The notes under the pieces are model-generated. The model was not told where the DNA came from and searched no databases. It was given only the letters and a program-made list of their open reading frames with translations. Of a DNA stretch of 64,000 nucleotides, positions 1 through 10,078 are shown piece by piece. This DNA comes from Methylococcaceae bacterium UBA4132 (lineage in GTDB: Bacteria; Pseudomonadota; Gammaproteobacteria; Methylococcales; Methylomonadaceae). The stretch spans positions 790-64,789 of the forward strand of contig DFWO01000190.1 of assembly GCA_002380945.1 (NCBI GenBank). The letters are read 5' to 3'. Position 1 is the first letter of the stretch. Every line of letters starts with the position of its first letter. A program made the position numbers and the translations under genes.

Positions 1-203
1 CCCAACAGTCTTTCCTAAAGAAACCCATCGTAGCGTTGGGAAAGACTCTGGGCAAACCAATCATGTCGAACGATGGCATAACACCCTTCGACAATGCTTG
101 TCTCGCTACCCGTAAAACATTGTCTTTTTCAAAGTCCAATGACTATCATGCTTGGGTCACTCATCTTTTCATTCGGAAATACAATTTGTCTATATCACTT
201 TGA
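1..203 (+). pseudogene. IS1-family transposase, C-terminal remnant with frameshift
   Basis: The forward strand reads as the C-terminal part of an IS1-type (InsB-like) transposase. The frame starting at base 2 gives a segment containing GQTNHVERWHNTLRQ and stops at 113-115. One frame over, from about 108, reading continues as TRKTLSFSKS and on to a stop at 201-203. The NHVERxxNTLRQ and RKTLSFSK motifs are hallmarks of IS1 DDE transposases. The +1 shift between the two segments means the copy is broken. The rest lies left of the window, and I could not identify a right terminal inverted repeat. A reverse-strand frame is also open over 1-139 but has no ribosome binding site and is a shadow. Confidence 0.75.
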
Positions 204-677
204 TTTTTACCACTACCAAATTTTGTTTAGTGAGTAAGTGTAACGCTAATAATCAGCATCAAAGAATGTCATTCAAATTGCTGACTAATCCCGTTATCCT
301 ACCAATCATTCGCTTTTCGTTCTTAATTTTTATCTTCATCTTCATTGAATCGACCAGTCCACGGATAAATTCAATAAATATAAAAATCTTTTTGTTTTTC
401 TACTCATATTCAAGCATTATTGAGAGATACTTATGTAGGTTAGCTTTCTAGGTATTCATGCGACAGTTATTTGAAAGCCAAATCCCGTGCATACTGGACA
501 ACGTAGACATAAAATATCCCGATATGATGTGACGCACCCATAACGAAAAATCAATGAGTTACAAAATTTTCAATTCGCTACAGCTATTGATTCTTCTCAG
601 AGCTTGCGTAACATCAGTCAATAATACATTAAGAATATTAACGCAATATTTATGGTATTCCATAAGAAGGTCAAAAA
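204..677. other. AT-rich intergenic stretch
   Basis: No convincing gene is visible. A 99-codon frame at 152-451 starts inside the IS1 remnant and has low-complexity Phe/Ile-rich content, so it is probably chance. The segment ends with the leader of the next gene, including a purine-rich AAGAAGG at about 664-670. Confidence 0.5.
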
Positions 678-2807
678 ATGAGTCAACGTGAGAATTCTTT
701 GCCATTAGTACTGGTCATTGATGATGATCAGACCGTTCATTTATGGGCTAAGCGTTATTTATCAACTGCTGGATTTATGCTAATTTCCGCGTTAAATGGT
801 TATGAAGGTATTGAAGCATTTAAGCTATATTTACCTGATATTGTTCTCATCGATATTGATATGCCAGGTATAGATGGCTTTGTCACCTGTTCTGCAATAC
901 ACGAATTGCCCAATGGTAAAAATACGCCATTGTTAATGGTGACGGGTACTGAGGATGCGGAAAGAGTTGCTTCATCTTATGTGGCAGGAGCGACAGATTT
1001 TGTGGTAAAACCTGTCAATTGGAAAGTGCTGATACACCGCTTACACTATATGATTAAAGCCAGTAATTTGTTGCGACAGCTAGAAAGAAGTGAAACTCGC
1101 TTATCAAAAGCGCAACAACTGGCCAAACTAGGGCATTGGGAATGGTATTTTGTTGATGAAACTAAGATGTATTGGTCTGATGAAGTCTTTATTATCTTTC
1201 AGTTGATTAAGGATGATTTTGTTCCTACCCCAGCTAATTTTCAAACGATGATTCATGCAGATGATAGGTTACACGTTCAAGCGGCGTTTGATGAAGTCAT
1301 CAAAAACAGAACTGTTGTCAATATTGAACATCGTATAGTGACGAGAACGGGTCAACAACGCTTTGTTGAACAACAAATTGAAATGATTGGGAGTCCTACC
1401 GATCAATTGGCAGGCATAACAGGAACGATTCAGGATATAACTGAACGCAAAGATCACGAAAACAAAATAAAACATTTGGCTTATTATGATGAGATAACAG
1501 GTTTACCCAATCGTACTTTTTTTTGGGAGTTGTTATCGAGTACGCTCAAACTAGCACAACGCAATAATCGTAGTTTTGCAGTGTTATTTTTAGATTTGGA
1601 TGATTTTAAAGGTATTAATGACTCTTATGGTCATCATATTGGTGATCTGTTGCTGAAAGAAGTTTCTAGGCGATTATCAGAATGTTTGCGCAATTCCGAT
1701 GTTACCTCCAGATATTTGTATCAGTATCACGATGCAGAGATTGCCCGACTAGGTGGCGATGAATTTACTGTGTTACTTAATGAGTTGACTCATCCTGAAG
1801 ATGCCGCGATTGTAGTAGAACATATACAGAAATGGATTTCCGAACCCATTTTTTTAGAAAACTTGCAAATATATACTGGCTTTAGCATTGGTATTGCTAT
1901 TTATCCACAGGATGGCGAAAACGGTGAAACGTTGTTGAGAAATGCCGATATTGCAATGTATCACGCTAAAAAAATGGGTAAGGGGCATTATCAATTTTTT
2001 CATGATTCAATGAATATAAAAGCACAAAAACGCCGAAGAATGGAAAAGTATATGTATCAAGCAGTGGCAAATAATGAATTACGTTTACACTATCAGCCGA
2101 TAATCGGTGCTAAATCAGGTCAGTTGATTGGTGCAGAAGCGTTGATGCGTTGGGAAAGTCCACAATTAGGTTTTTTACCGCCTGATGATTTTATTTCCTT
2201 GGCGGAGGAAAATGGTTTAATTATAAAATTTGGTGAATGGGCTATTCGTGAGGTTTGTCGGCAACATAAAGTATGGCAACAACAAAACATGGGTCACTTA
2301 ACCATTGCTGTTAATTTGAGTGGTTTGCAGTTTAATCAAGCTAGTTTTGTGCCAATGGTGGAAGCAATTCTTGCAGAGTGTGAGATAGATTGTCCTAGTT
2401 TTTTAATTTTTGAATTGACTGAAAGCGTCATTATGGCAGATACCGAAAAAATGTTTAATAAACTTTGGCAGCTTAAAAGCATGGGTATCAAATTGTCAGT
2501 AGATGATTTTGGTACAGGTTATTCATCGTTGAGTTATCTGAAAAGTTTTCCACTCGACTCATTAAAAATAGATCGTTCGTTTATAGAAGAGTTACCGCAT
2601 AACCAAGACGATGCTGCTATTGTCAACGCTATTTTGGCATTAGCGAATACCTTGAATTTAAGTACAGTAGCTGAAGGTGTGGAAACGGATCGACAACGAG
2701 AGTTTCTTGAAAATAGCACTTGTAATTCGATACAGGGTTATCTTTTTTCAAAACCAATGACCATAGATGAATTTTATACATATTGGCAATCAAAATTTAT
2801 TGAGTAA
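678..2807 (+). CDS. REC-PAS-GGDEF-EAL cyclic-di-GMP signalling protein
   Basis: A 709-residue soluble protein for making and/or degrading cyclic di-GMP under two-component control. A receiver domain fills about residues 10-125, with acidic pocket D15-D17 and likely phospho-acceptor D59 (LIDIDMPG). A PAS/PAC sensor follows at about 145-260. The GGDEF domain has an intact G359-G360-D361-E362-F363, but I see no RxxD inhibitory site at the usual place. The EAL domain at about 465-705 has E487-A488-L489, a DDFGTGYSSL loop and a C-terminal EGVET motif, so phosphodiesterase activity looks possible. AAGAAGG lies 8 bases before the ATG. The hybrid kinase just downstream on the same strand is a plausible phosphodonor, which is inference. 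Confidence 0.93.
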   Translation: MSQRENSLPLVLVIDDDQTVHLWAKRYLSTAGFMLISALNGYEGIEAFKLYLPDIVLIDIDMPGIDGFVTCSAIHELPNGKNTPLLMVTGTEDAERVASSYVAGATDFVVKPVNWKVLIHRLHYMIKASNLLRQLERSETRLSKAQQLAKLGHWEWYFVDETKMYWSDEVFIIFQLIKDDFVPTPANFQTMIHADDRLHVQAAFDEVIKNRTVVNIEHRIVTRTGQQRFVEQQIEMIGSPTDQLAGITGTIQDITERKDHENKIKHLAYYDEITGLPNRTFFWELLSSTLKLAQRNNRSFAVLFLDLDDFKGINDSYGHHIGDLLLKEVSRRLSECLRNSDVTSRYLYQYHDAEIARLGGDEFTVLLNELTHPEDAAIVVEHIQKWISEPIFLENLQIYTGFSIGIAIYPQDGENGETLLRNADIAMYHAKKMGKGHYQFFHDSMNIKAQKRRRMEKYMYQAVANNELRLHYQPIIGAKSGQLIGAEALMRWESPQLGFLPPDDFISLAEENGLIIKFGEWAIREVCRQHKVWQQQNMGHLTIAVNLSGLQFNQASFVPMVEAILAECEIDCPSFLIFELTESVIMADTEKMFNKLWQLKSMGIKLSVDDFGTGYSSLSYLKSFPLDSLKIDRSFIEELPHNQDDAAIVNAILALANTLNLSTVAEGVETDRQREFLENSTCNSIQGYLFSKPMTIDEFYTYWQSKFIE

Positions 2808-2848
2808 CAGATTAACTCCTGCTTGAAATACTTAGTTGGTATGTAAAT

Positions 2849-5344
2849 TTGAAAAACATTTTTCAGGATGCTTCAATACGCATCAAATTAATATTAATTA
2901 TCGGTATTGCCGTATTATTGGCATTACTGATGGTTGCGTCAGCGATAACTGGCTATGAATATCTAGCACGGCGACAACAAACCGAACAGTCATTATTGGC
3001 TGTCGTGAATATTGTTGCATGGAACAGTTCGGCTGCATTAGCGTTTATGGATAATGAGGTCGCGCAAAAAAATTTGAAAATGTTAGAAACCCAACCTAGT
3101 ATCGTGGCCGCTTTTTTATATACTCCAAATGGTGAAATATTTGCAGAATATACAAAATCGTATCAAGTTGATGATACGTTTAATAATCTGAAAATAATCC
3201 AATGGGTAAAAGACAGTTCTTTACTTGATATTGAAAGAACAGCTAATATTCCAATACTTGACCGAATAAAGCAAGGGGTTGAAAAAAATCTCGGCTTATC
3301 CTCTATACGACACTTACAATCAGGCTATTCTGAATTAACGTTATACGATCAATATCGGCAAATACATCTGTTGAAGCCTATCTTTATTGATGATGAATTG
3401 ATAGGCATACTGCATTTGGTTGACAATCAGCATCACTTGAATGCGTTTTTTTCCAGCTTTTATTCTATTCTGGGTATTATCTTGTTATTTACTTTGTTGG
3501 CAACCATGTTAGTCTCAACACGGTTGCAACGCATTTTTTCCATGCCTTTACTGAATTTAATGCAAGCGATGAAATCTGTTGCCAACGAGAAAAAATTTAC
3601 TCGCCAAGTTATCAAAACCAGTAATGACGAATTTGGTCAATTAGTCGATGTTTACAATGATATGCTCAGCGAAATTCATCAAAGAGATGAACAATTGGAT
3701 AAGCAGCGTGAAAATTTAGAAATTCAAGTCGAAGAACGCACCGTACAATTAACCGATATTAATAACCTATTAAAACAAACGGTAGCCGATGCGTTGACTG
3801 CTAAAGAAGAGGCGGAAGCGGCTAACCTTGCTAAATCGCAGTTTCTGGCGAATATGAGTCATGAAATCAGAACCCCCATGAATGCGGTATTGGGTATGAC
3901 CGATTTTTTATATGAAAGTAATTTAAATAGTGAGCAACGTCATTCCATAGAAATTGTACAGCAATCCTCACGATTATTACTGGGGGTCATTAATGATATT
4001 TTGGATTTTTCTAAAATTGAATCAGGTAAATTGGAGCTAGATGCCCATCCGTTTAATAGTCACACATTAATTAATGATAGTTTTGCTTTATTAGAAACAC
4101 AGGCAAAAGCTAAATGCTTAAAGTATCGTTTAGAGTTGGCTGATATACCCGTTATGCTGGTGGGAGATTCCATCAAACTGAGCCAAATATTAACGAATTT
4201 ACTCAGTAATGCCGTTAAATTTACAGATCATGGGCAAGTGATATTAGCCGTTACCAGCCAAGACCTAGTCGACAATAAAACCAGACTGCATATCGCAGTA
4301 ACTGATACAGGTATTGGCGTTGATAAAGAAAAACAACTACTGATTTTTGACGCGTTTTCTCAAGTAGATAGCTCCATGACTCGCGCTTTTGGCGGTACAG
4401 GACTCGGTTTAGCCATTGCTAAACAATTAGTGCGTTTAATGCACGGTGAAATTGGTGTGACCAGTGAAGTAAACAAAGGGGCTAGATTCTGGTTTTGGGT
4501 TGATTTGGAAAAATCAGCTGTGCCGTCAGTCAAAACCAACGTTTATTCAGACTGTCAATTTAACGCCAACATTCTCGTTGCCGAAGATTATCTAGCCAAT
4601 CAAATATTGGTTACACGGTTTCTGGAAAACTTTGGTTGTCGCGTTAAGATAGTCAACAACGGCTTGGAGGCCACAGTCGCTGTACAGCAACAAGATTATG
4701 ATTTAATTTTTATGGATTGCCAGATGCCTATCATGGATGGTTATCAAGCGTCTACTGAAATTCGCCGTCTTGAAAGTGAGTCTGGCACAGCAAAGCATAT
4801 TCCAATTATCGCTCTAACTGCGCACGCCTTAGCAGGTGATAAAGCAAAATGTTTGAGTGCGGGTATGGATGAATGGGTAACTAAACCGTTTACCCGTAAA
4901 GAATTAAATGAAGTATTGCAAAAATGGTTGCCAGAACAACTCATTATTGTTGGACAGGCTAACACCACTAAAGCAGATACTGCGTCAGATTTACCTGCTA
5001 TTGATACACAATTTCTCCAGCAAAATTTTGATTTGAATAATCCCGATGATTTAGCATTTATAGCTACTTTACAACAAGCCTTTAAAGAAAGTGTCGATCA
5101 AACGTTTAGCAGTTTGGAGCTGAGTATTCAACAAGGTGATGCTGAACAAATTCGCCAGATGGCGCATGGTTTAAAGTCTATTAGCGGCAACGTTGGTGCG
5201 ATAAGACTTTCAGCGTTATGCAAAACCATGGAGCAGGCGGGAAAAACTAAGCAATTAAAAAATGTCAGTCCCTTGTTAAGCCAGATGAAAATTGAATATA
5301 CAAAAGCACTTGGCGAACTGAACCATATTTTATCGTCCACATAA
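2849..5344 (+). CDS. BarA-like hybrid sensor histidine kinase
   Basis: An 831-residue tripartite kinase in the inner membrane. Two membrane segments (about 12-33 and 203-225) bracket a periplasmic sensor of about 170 residues. A HAMP region and coiled coil follow, then a HisKA domain with H338 in [11 protein letters not shown]. The HATPase has DTGIGV and GGTGLGLAI boxes. A receiver has phospho-acceptor D623 (FMDCQMP) and a C-terminal Hpt domain has H773 (MAHGLKS). This His-Asp-His layout matches BarA/TorS-type phosphorelays. I chose the TTG start because the next in-frame Met would remove most of the first membrane helix; the ribosome binding site is weak. Only 41 bases separate it from the upstream c-di-GMP gene, suggesting co-transcription. 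Confidence 0.92.
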   Translation: MKNIFQDASIRIKLILIIGIAVLLALLMVASAITGYEYLARRQQTEQSLLAVVNIVAWNSSAALAFMDNEVAQKNLKMLETQPSIVAAFLYTPNGEIFAEYTKSYQVDDTFNNLKIIQWVKDSSLLDIERTANIPILDRIKQGVEKNLGLSSIRHLQSGYSELTLYDQYRQIHLLKPIFIDDELIGILHLVDNQHHLNAFFSSFYSILGIILLFTLLATMLVSTRLQRIFSMPLLNLMQAMKSVANEKKFTRQVIKTSNDEFGQLVDVYNDMLSEIHQRDEQLDKQRENLEIQVEERTVQLTDINNLLKQTVADALTAKEEAEAANLAKSQFLANMSHEIRTPMNAVLGMTDFLYESNLNSEQRHSIEIVQQSSRLLLGVINDILDFSKIESGKLELDAHPFNSHTLINDSFALLETQAKAKCLKYRLELADIPVMLVGDSIKLSQILTNLLSNAVKFTDHGQVILAVTSQDLVDNKTRLHIAVTDTGIGVDKEKQLLIFDAFSQVDSSMTRAFGGTGLGLAIAKQLVRLMHGEIGVTSEVNKGARFWFWVDLEKSAVPSVKTNVYSDCQFNANILVAEDYLANQILVTRFLENFGCRVKIVNNGLEATVAVQQQDYDLIFMDCQMPIMDGYQASTEIRRLESESGTAKHIPIIALTAHALAGDKAKCLSAGMDEWVTKPFTRKELNEVLQKWLPEQLIIVGQANTTKADTASDLPAIDTQFLQQNFDLNNPDDLAFIATLQQAFKESVDQTFSSLELSIQQGDAEQIRQMAHGLKSISGNVGAIRLSALCKTMEQAGKTKQLKNVSPLLSQMKIEYTKALGELNHILSST

Positions 5345-5416
5345 GTTTTAAGCCCTCCCTTCGTTGGACAGATTTTAACGTTCAACAGACTCGAAATCCT
5401 CCATTAAATTCGATAC

Positions 5417-5445
5417 TTGACTTATGCTTTATGCTTTTTATTTTA
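5417..5445 (+). promoter_or_regulatory. possible sigma-70 promoter before the copper cluster
   Basis: TTGACT at 5417-5422 is followed 16 bases later by the weak -10 candidate TATTTT at 5439-5444, ahead of the gene at 5522. Weak match, by eye only. Confidence 0.3.
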
Positions 5446-5521
5446 AGGTATTGTAGACATGATGGCATAGGCGTAAAGTTACCCGCAATTAAAAGTAACT
5501 AATCGTGTCTGTGGGGCAAAT

Positions 5522-5884
5522 ATGACCAGATCCTCAAAAAAACCTAAAACAGTTTCCAAGAATGACGATGACAATCCGCCGCTATTTAAAGGCGATATAC
5601 TCGCCAAAGCCATCGTTACCAGCGTTAGCGTTTCAATCATTAATCACACGGGCAAAGCCGTTTTTAGATCACTTACTAAACACCCACTGATTGTATTTGG
5701 GTTAGGTGTAACGACAGGCTATTTTGCACATAAATATCGTAAACGTATTGTTAAGGCGGGTAATCGGGTCGCTGATGAAAGCAAACAATTTGTCTTGCGC
5801 CAAAAAGAAAATATATTGGATTTTCTTGCTGAAAATCAAGAGGATGTAGAAGAACAAGGTAGTTCAAAAGAAATAGATAAATAG
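5522..5884 (+). CDS. small membrane-associated protein upstream of copA
   Basis: A 120-residue protein I do not recognise. It has a Lys/Ser/Asp-rich N-terminus, a central stretch with one likely membrane segment (about residues 58-72, around HPLIVFGLGVTTGYFAHKY), then a basic amphipathic stretch and an acidic Glu-rich tail. There are no cysteines and few potential metal ligands. It lies 117 bases ahead of the Cu+ ATPase on the same strand, so a role linked to copper export is a guess from position. The ATG at 5522 follows a weak leader (GGGGCAAAT). Confidence 0.6.
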   Translation: MTRSSKKPKTVSKNDDDNPPLFKGDILAKAIVTSVSVSIINHTGKAVFRSLTKHPLIVFGLGVTTGYFAHKYRKRIVKAGNRVADESKQFVLRQKENILDFLAENQEDVEEQGSSKEIDK

Positions 5885-6001
5885 TCGAAAACTAAAATTT
5901 TCAGATAGTTAAGATAACTGAGAGGCTGAAATCTACAATATATTTTAGACTCCTAAAAAATTTGTAACACCATGTTTTGAAATCTATAAACAAGGAGAAT
6001 T

Positions 6002-8476
6002 ATGATGACTACTGCTACTGCAAACATCGCTGTTTTAAAACATGGCAAAGTAGTACATGACACCAGCCGACGTGTGCGTATCATTGCCCCTGTATTAAAT
6101 AAAGATTTAGAACGTGCCTATGTATTAGAAATATTATTAAAAAAACGTTCAGGTATTTTAAAAGTACGCACGGTGGTAGATATTGCCTCGTTGACCATTC
6201 ATTTTGATCCAGTCTTATTGCCTAAAAATAATTTACTTACACTGGTGGATGCCTTGTTAGGTAATTTGGGTCAGAAAAAAATCAGTAACACAGACACCTC
6301 ATTAGCGGATGAAGAGCTGGATAGTACCATCGCCCCACAAGAATTTAATCTAGCGATTGAAGGTATGAGCTGTGTTTCCTGTGCGTTATTAATAGAAATG
6401 TTGTTGCGTAAAGATAGGCGAATTATCGCTGCCCATGTTAATTTTGCTACCGAACAAGCTACCATCATTGGCACAATAGATGAAGACACCTTGTCTGCAC
6501 TCATTGAAAAAATAGGCTATCGGGCGCACAGCTTTGATACCTTGGCACAACGTAAATTGCTGATTGAACGTGAACAACAGCGTTTAAGTGCTGCCAAAAG
6601 ACGCGCCGTACTCGCTGTAGCTCTCAGTGTGCCAGTCATGCTGATTGGTATGGCAGCACCGACTTCTCGATTTTGGCATTGGGCGCAACACGCATTGGCT
6701 ACGCCCATTGTATTGTGGGCGGGTCAACCTTTTTTTACTAAAGCCTATAAACTGGCGCGTCAAGGTGCTACCAATATGGACAGCTTGATTGCTTTAGGAG
6801 TAGGTTCATCTTATGGTTACAGTGTGTTTTCCTTGTTAGCAGGTCAACGCGGACTGTATTTTGATTCGGCAACAGGCATTATCTCTTTTGTACTCATCGG
6901 ACGTTATCTGGAAGAAAAAGCCAAAGGTAAAGCCCACGAATCCATACGCTCATTGGTCGATTTACAACCGCAATACGCGAGTGTTTTGCAAGGTGAACAC
7001 GAAATTATTGTTCCTGTCGAACAACTGGCATTAGACGATGTAGTATTAATTCGTGCAGGTGAAAAAATTCCCACCGACGGCATCGTCATTGCAGGCTTAT
7101 CGACGGTGGATGAATCTATGGTGACGGGTGAAAGTCTACCCGTCATCAGAGATATTGGACAGCGTTTAGTGGGGGGCTGTATCAATGGCAATGGCGTATT
7201 GACCATGCGCGTCACGGCAGTTGGCAAAGATACTGTGCTTGCCAATATCATACACATGGTCGATCAAGCGCAATCTTCCAAATTGCCCATTCAACAAACT
7301 GTTGATCGTATTTCGGCAGTGTTCGTTCCTAGTGTTATTGCGGTAGCGACACTCACTTTTGCAAGCTGGATGGCAGTTGGCGTGGGTTTTAGAATCGCTT
7401 TTAGTAATGCAGTGGCGGTGTTATTGATTGCTTGCCCTTGCTCCTTAGGATTGGCGACACCGATGGCAATTATGGTGGGAACAGGACGGTCAGCGCAACG
7501 CGGTGTTTATATTCGTAATGGTGAAAGCCTAGAAATGGCTGCCAAAATGACCACGATAGTGTTTGATAAAACAGGAACGATTACCGAAGGTAAACCACGC
7601 GTCACCGATTTTATTCAAGTTTCTGACGAGAGCGAACAACACATTTTGGCTCTACTCGCTTCAGCTGAATTTGACTCAGAACATTTTCTGGCTAAAACCA
7701 TTGTGGCTTATGCGTTGGAGCGCGATATTAAACTGCTGAAAATCGACAGCTTCAATGCAACTATTGGCAACGGTATTGTTGCTGAAGTAGACGGCAATAC
7801 TATTTTGATGGGTAATCAAACGTGGTTGGAACAATCGGGCGTGCAGATAAACACCTTATGCGAACAAGCAGCGACTTTTGCTAAACAAGGTAAAACGCCT
7901 ATATTTGCCAGCATTAATGGTAATGCAGTCGCATTATTCGGTATTGCTGACCAGCCGCGCCGCAATGCCAAAACTGCGATAGCGCGTTTGCTCAAGATGG
8001 GTGTTACACCATTAATGGTGACGGGTGATACCGAACAAACCGCGCGTTATGTAGCAGAACAAGTCGGTATCTCCGCCGTGATTGCCAATGCTCATCCAGA
8101 GCGGAAACTGGAAATTGTTCGTGAATTACAAGCACAAGGTAAAAAGGTTGGCATGATAGGCGATGGTATTAATGATGCGCCCGCTATTGCCGCCGCCGAT
8201 GTCAGTTTTGCCATTGGTACAGGCACCGATGTTGCTATTGAAACAGCCGACTTAACGCTAGTAAGTGGTGATATTAGCAAAGTCGTCGATGTGATGGAAT
8301 TGAGCGATGCCACGTTGCGTATTATCAAGCAAAATTTGTTTTGGGCATTGGGTTACAACACCATTGCGATACCTGTCGCGGCTATGGGTAGACTCAATCC
8401 GATGATTGCCTCAGCCGCGATGGCGTTTAGTTCTATTTCCGTCGTACTGAATTCTTTACGATTACAACATAAATAA
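6002..8476 (+). CDS. copA: Cu+-exporting P1B-type ATPase (CopA-like)
   Basis: An 824-residue heavy-metal P-type ATPase that should pump Cu+ out of the cytoplasm. The N-terminus holds one degenerate HMA-like region without CxxC (about 20-90) and one HMA domain with metal-binding C124 and C127 (GMSCVSC). The core contains the TGES actuator motif (MVTGESLPV), the transmembrane C478-P479-C480 site, phosphorylated D522 in DKTGTITEG and the hinge GDGINDAPA. The last helices carry YN and MxxSS residues, which together with CPC mark the Cu+ subgroup. The usual nucleotide-binding His-Pro pair reads H561-F562. AAGGAG precedes the ATG by 7 bases. It starts a tight run of copper-related genes. Confidence 0.93.
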   Translation: MMTTATANIAVLKHGKVVHDTSRRVRIIAPVLNKDLERAYVLEILLKKRSGILKVRTVVDIASLTIHFDPVLLPKNNLLTLVDALLGNLGQKKISNTDTSLADEELDSTIAPQEFNLAIEGMSCVSCALLIEMLLRKDRRIIAAHVNFATEQATIIGTIDEDTLSALIEKIGYRAHSFDTLAQRKLLIEREQQRLSAAKRRAVLAVALSVPVMLIGMAAPTSRFWHWAQHALATPIVLWAGQPFFTKAYKLARQGATNMDSLIALGVGSSYGYSVFSLLAGQRGLYFDSATGIISFVLIGRYLEEKAKGKAHESIRSLVDLQPQYASVLQGEHEIIVPVEQLALDDVVLIRAGEKIPTDGIVIAGLSTVDESMVTGESLPVIRDIGQRLVGGCINGNGVLTMRVTAVGKDTVLANIIHMVDQAQSSKLPIQQTVDRISAVFVPSVIAVATLTFASWMAVGVGFRIAFSNAVAVLLIACPCSLGLATPMAIMVGTGRSAQRGVYIRNGESLEMAAKMTTIVFDKTGTITEGKPRVTDFIQVSDESEQHILALLASAEFDSEHFLAKTIVAYALERDIKLLKIDSFNATIGNGIVAEVDGNTILMGNQTWLEQSGVQINTLCEQAATFAKQGKTPIFASINGNAVALFGIADQPRRNAKTAIARLLKMGVTPLMVTGDTEQTARYVAEQVGISAVIANAHPERKLEIVRELQAQGKKVGMIGDGINDAPAIAAADVSFAIGTGTDVAIETADLTLVSGDISKVVDVMELSDATLRIIKQNLFWALGYNTIAIPVAAMGRLNPMIASAAMAFSSISVVLNSLRLQHK

Positions 8477-8489
8477 ATTCATCAACTTT

Positions 8490-9773
8490 ATGACTACTAA
8501 GGCACACCCAGTAACCCATTCTTTATTCAGCATGTTTAAAAAAATTGCCGCGATTATAGTCGCGCTGAGCGGCATTGCTTTCATTTTATGGCTAGATAGC
8601 TGGTTTATGAATCATACCGATATGCCTAAAATCGGTGCTGATATGAGCTATGGCTTATTGCTATTAATTGGTTTTTTAACCAGTTTTCATTGTGTTGGTA
8701 TGTGTGGACCATTGATTCTAGGCTATACCGCGAAAACGGCGGCTAACGGTAATAAAACGCATCACCCGCATTTGCTTTACGGTATCGGCAAAACGCTATC
8801 CTATACCAGTATTGGTGCAATGTTTGGCGCGTTCGGCTCAATTATTGCCTTTACGCCTTATACACAAGGCGCGGTAGGGGTTGCGGCGGGCATCTTTTTG
8901 TTTTTGTTTGGACTGCACATGTTAAATGTCTTTCCTGCACTGAATCATTTTCAGTTCAAACCGCCTGCTTTTTTGACGCGCTTTATCAGTAAGGAATACC
9001 GCAAACACGGTAATCCCTTTGTCATCGGTTTGTTAAATGGGCTAATGATTATTTGTGGACCATTACAAGCGATGTATGTGATGGCGGCGGGAACGGGGAA
9101 TTGGTTACAGGGTGCGGCAACTTTGTTTTTTTTTGGTATTGGAACCCTGCCGTTGTTGATGGGTTTTGGTTTTCTGACCAGTATGCTGTCAGCAAACTTA
9201 ACGCCTAAGTTATTAAAAGCCTCTGGTTTAATTGTCATGGCATTGGGTGTGATTATGCTCAATCGCGGTTTAGCTGTTACAGGAACAGGCGTAGATTTCA
9301 ATACCATAGTGGCGCGAGTATCGCAAAAACTCTCTCCAAAAGGGGCAGAATCGGTGTCTTGCGAATTTGGGCAAAGCATCAGCATGGATGTATTGAAATC
9401 AAGTTATTCGCCTAACCAGTTCATCATTCGCAAAGGCATTCCATTACAATGGGAAATTAATGTGAAAGAACTTAATGAATGCAATAAAGAAATTGTCATT
9501 CCAGACTATGATATGAAAATACCCTTAAAAAAAGGCAAACAGACGGTTGAATTTACGCCTAAAGAAGTGGGCGTTATACCGTGGAGTTGTTGGATGGGTA
9601 TGATACCTGGCACGTTTATCGTGGTAGAAGACACGCCTGCCGACAAACCCGCAGAGCTTGCCGATAGTTCAAACTCTGAACAAGTTGATTTAGTCGAGCA
9701 AAGTCAGCAATGGCTACAAGAATTAAAACAATTTTGGCAATCTTTATATTCACGAGGTGAGGATAAGCCATGA
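8490..9773 (+). CDS. SafE/UreH-type membrane protein fused to a cupredoxin domain
   Basis: A 427-residue membrane protein. An N-terminal helix is followed by a six-helix SafE/TauE-like (UreH-type) domain with the signature FHCVGMCGPL and conserved glycines. The C-terminal 130 residues form a cupredoxin-like module with C367, M369 and M371 in the CWMGM motif, typical ligands for copper in Cupredoxin_1 proteins. Proteins of this family often sit beside CopA/CcoI ATPases and help deliver copper. Only 13 bases separate it from the ATPase gene, and its stop overlaps the next start (ATGA at 9770-9773). The tail is rich in Glu and Gln. Confidence 0.85.
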   Translation: MTTKAHPVTHSLFSMFKKIAAIIVALSGIAFILWLDSWFMNHTDMPKIGADMSYGLLLLIGFLTSFHCVGMCGPLILGYTAKTAANGNKTHHPHLLYGIGKTLSYTSIGAMFGAFGSIIAFTPYTQGAVGVAAGIFLFLFGLHMLNVFPALNHFQFKPPAFLTRFISKEYRKHGNPFVIGLLNGLMIICGPLQAMYVMAAGTGNWLQGAATLFFFGIGTLPLLMGFGFLTSMLSANLTPKLLKASGLIVMALGVIMLNRGLAVTGTGVDFNTIVARVSQKLSPKGAESVSCEFGQSISMDVLKSSYSPNQFIIRKGIPLQWEINVKELNECNKEIVIPDYDMKIPLKKGKQTVEFTPKEVGVIPWSCWMGMIPGTFIVVEDTPADKPAELADSSNSEQVDLVEQSQQWLQELKQFWQSLYSRGEDKP

Positions 9774-10078
9774 GAAAATCGTCTTTATTTTTTTACAGTT
9801 TGATAACTGAGTTGATGGTGTTGAGCCTGCTTCTATTATATGGTGCTATAGATAAAAACACCCAACAGGAAAGCCTGCAAGAAAAAGCCATGTTGGTTGA
9901 AACGCTACAATTAACGGATTTATGTCTATTTACTGAAGCACGTTATACGCGGCATTTATCACAAGCGGATTTAAATACCGCGTTTCAAGATCACCCTGTG
10001 TCGCTAGAGCATTTTCCGTCTGGCTCATTCACTCAGCCGTCGTTTACAGGAATGGGTAGTCATGAACAGTTGGATTGA
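9770..10078 (+). CDS. small single-pass membrane protein in the copper cluster
   Basis: A 102-residue protein with an N-terminal membrane helix or signal anchor (about 8-26) and a periplasmic tail containing one Cys (LCLFTEARYTRH) and several His. I do not recognise the family. It overlaps the previous gene by 4 bases and the next by 17, so it is translationally coupled to both and probably works with the ABC exporter. Confidence 0.65.
   Translation: MRKSSLFFYSLITELMVLSLLLLYGAIDKNTQQESLQEKAMLVETLQLTDLCLFTEARYTRHLSQADLNTAFQDHPVSLEHFPSGSFTQPSFTGMGSHEQLD

Noticed and set aside
152..451. A 99-codon open frame near the left edge
   Set aside because: It begins inside the IS1 remnant in another frame, has low-complexity Phe/Ile content and no ribosome binding site.
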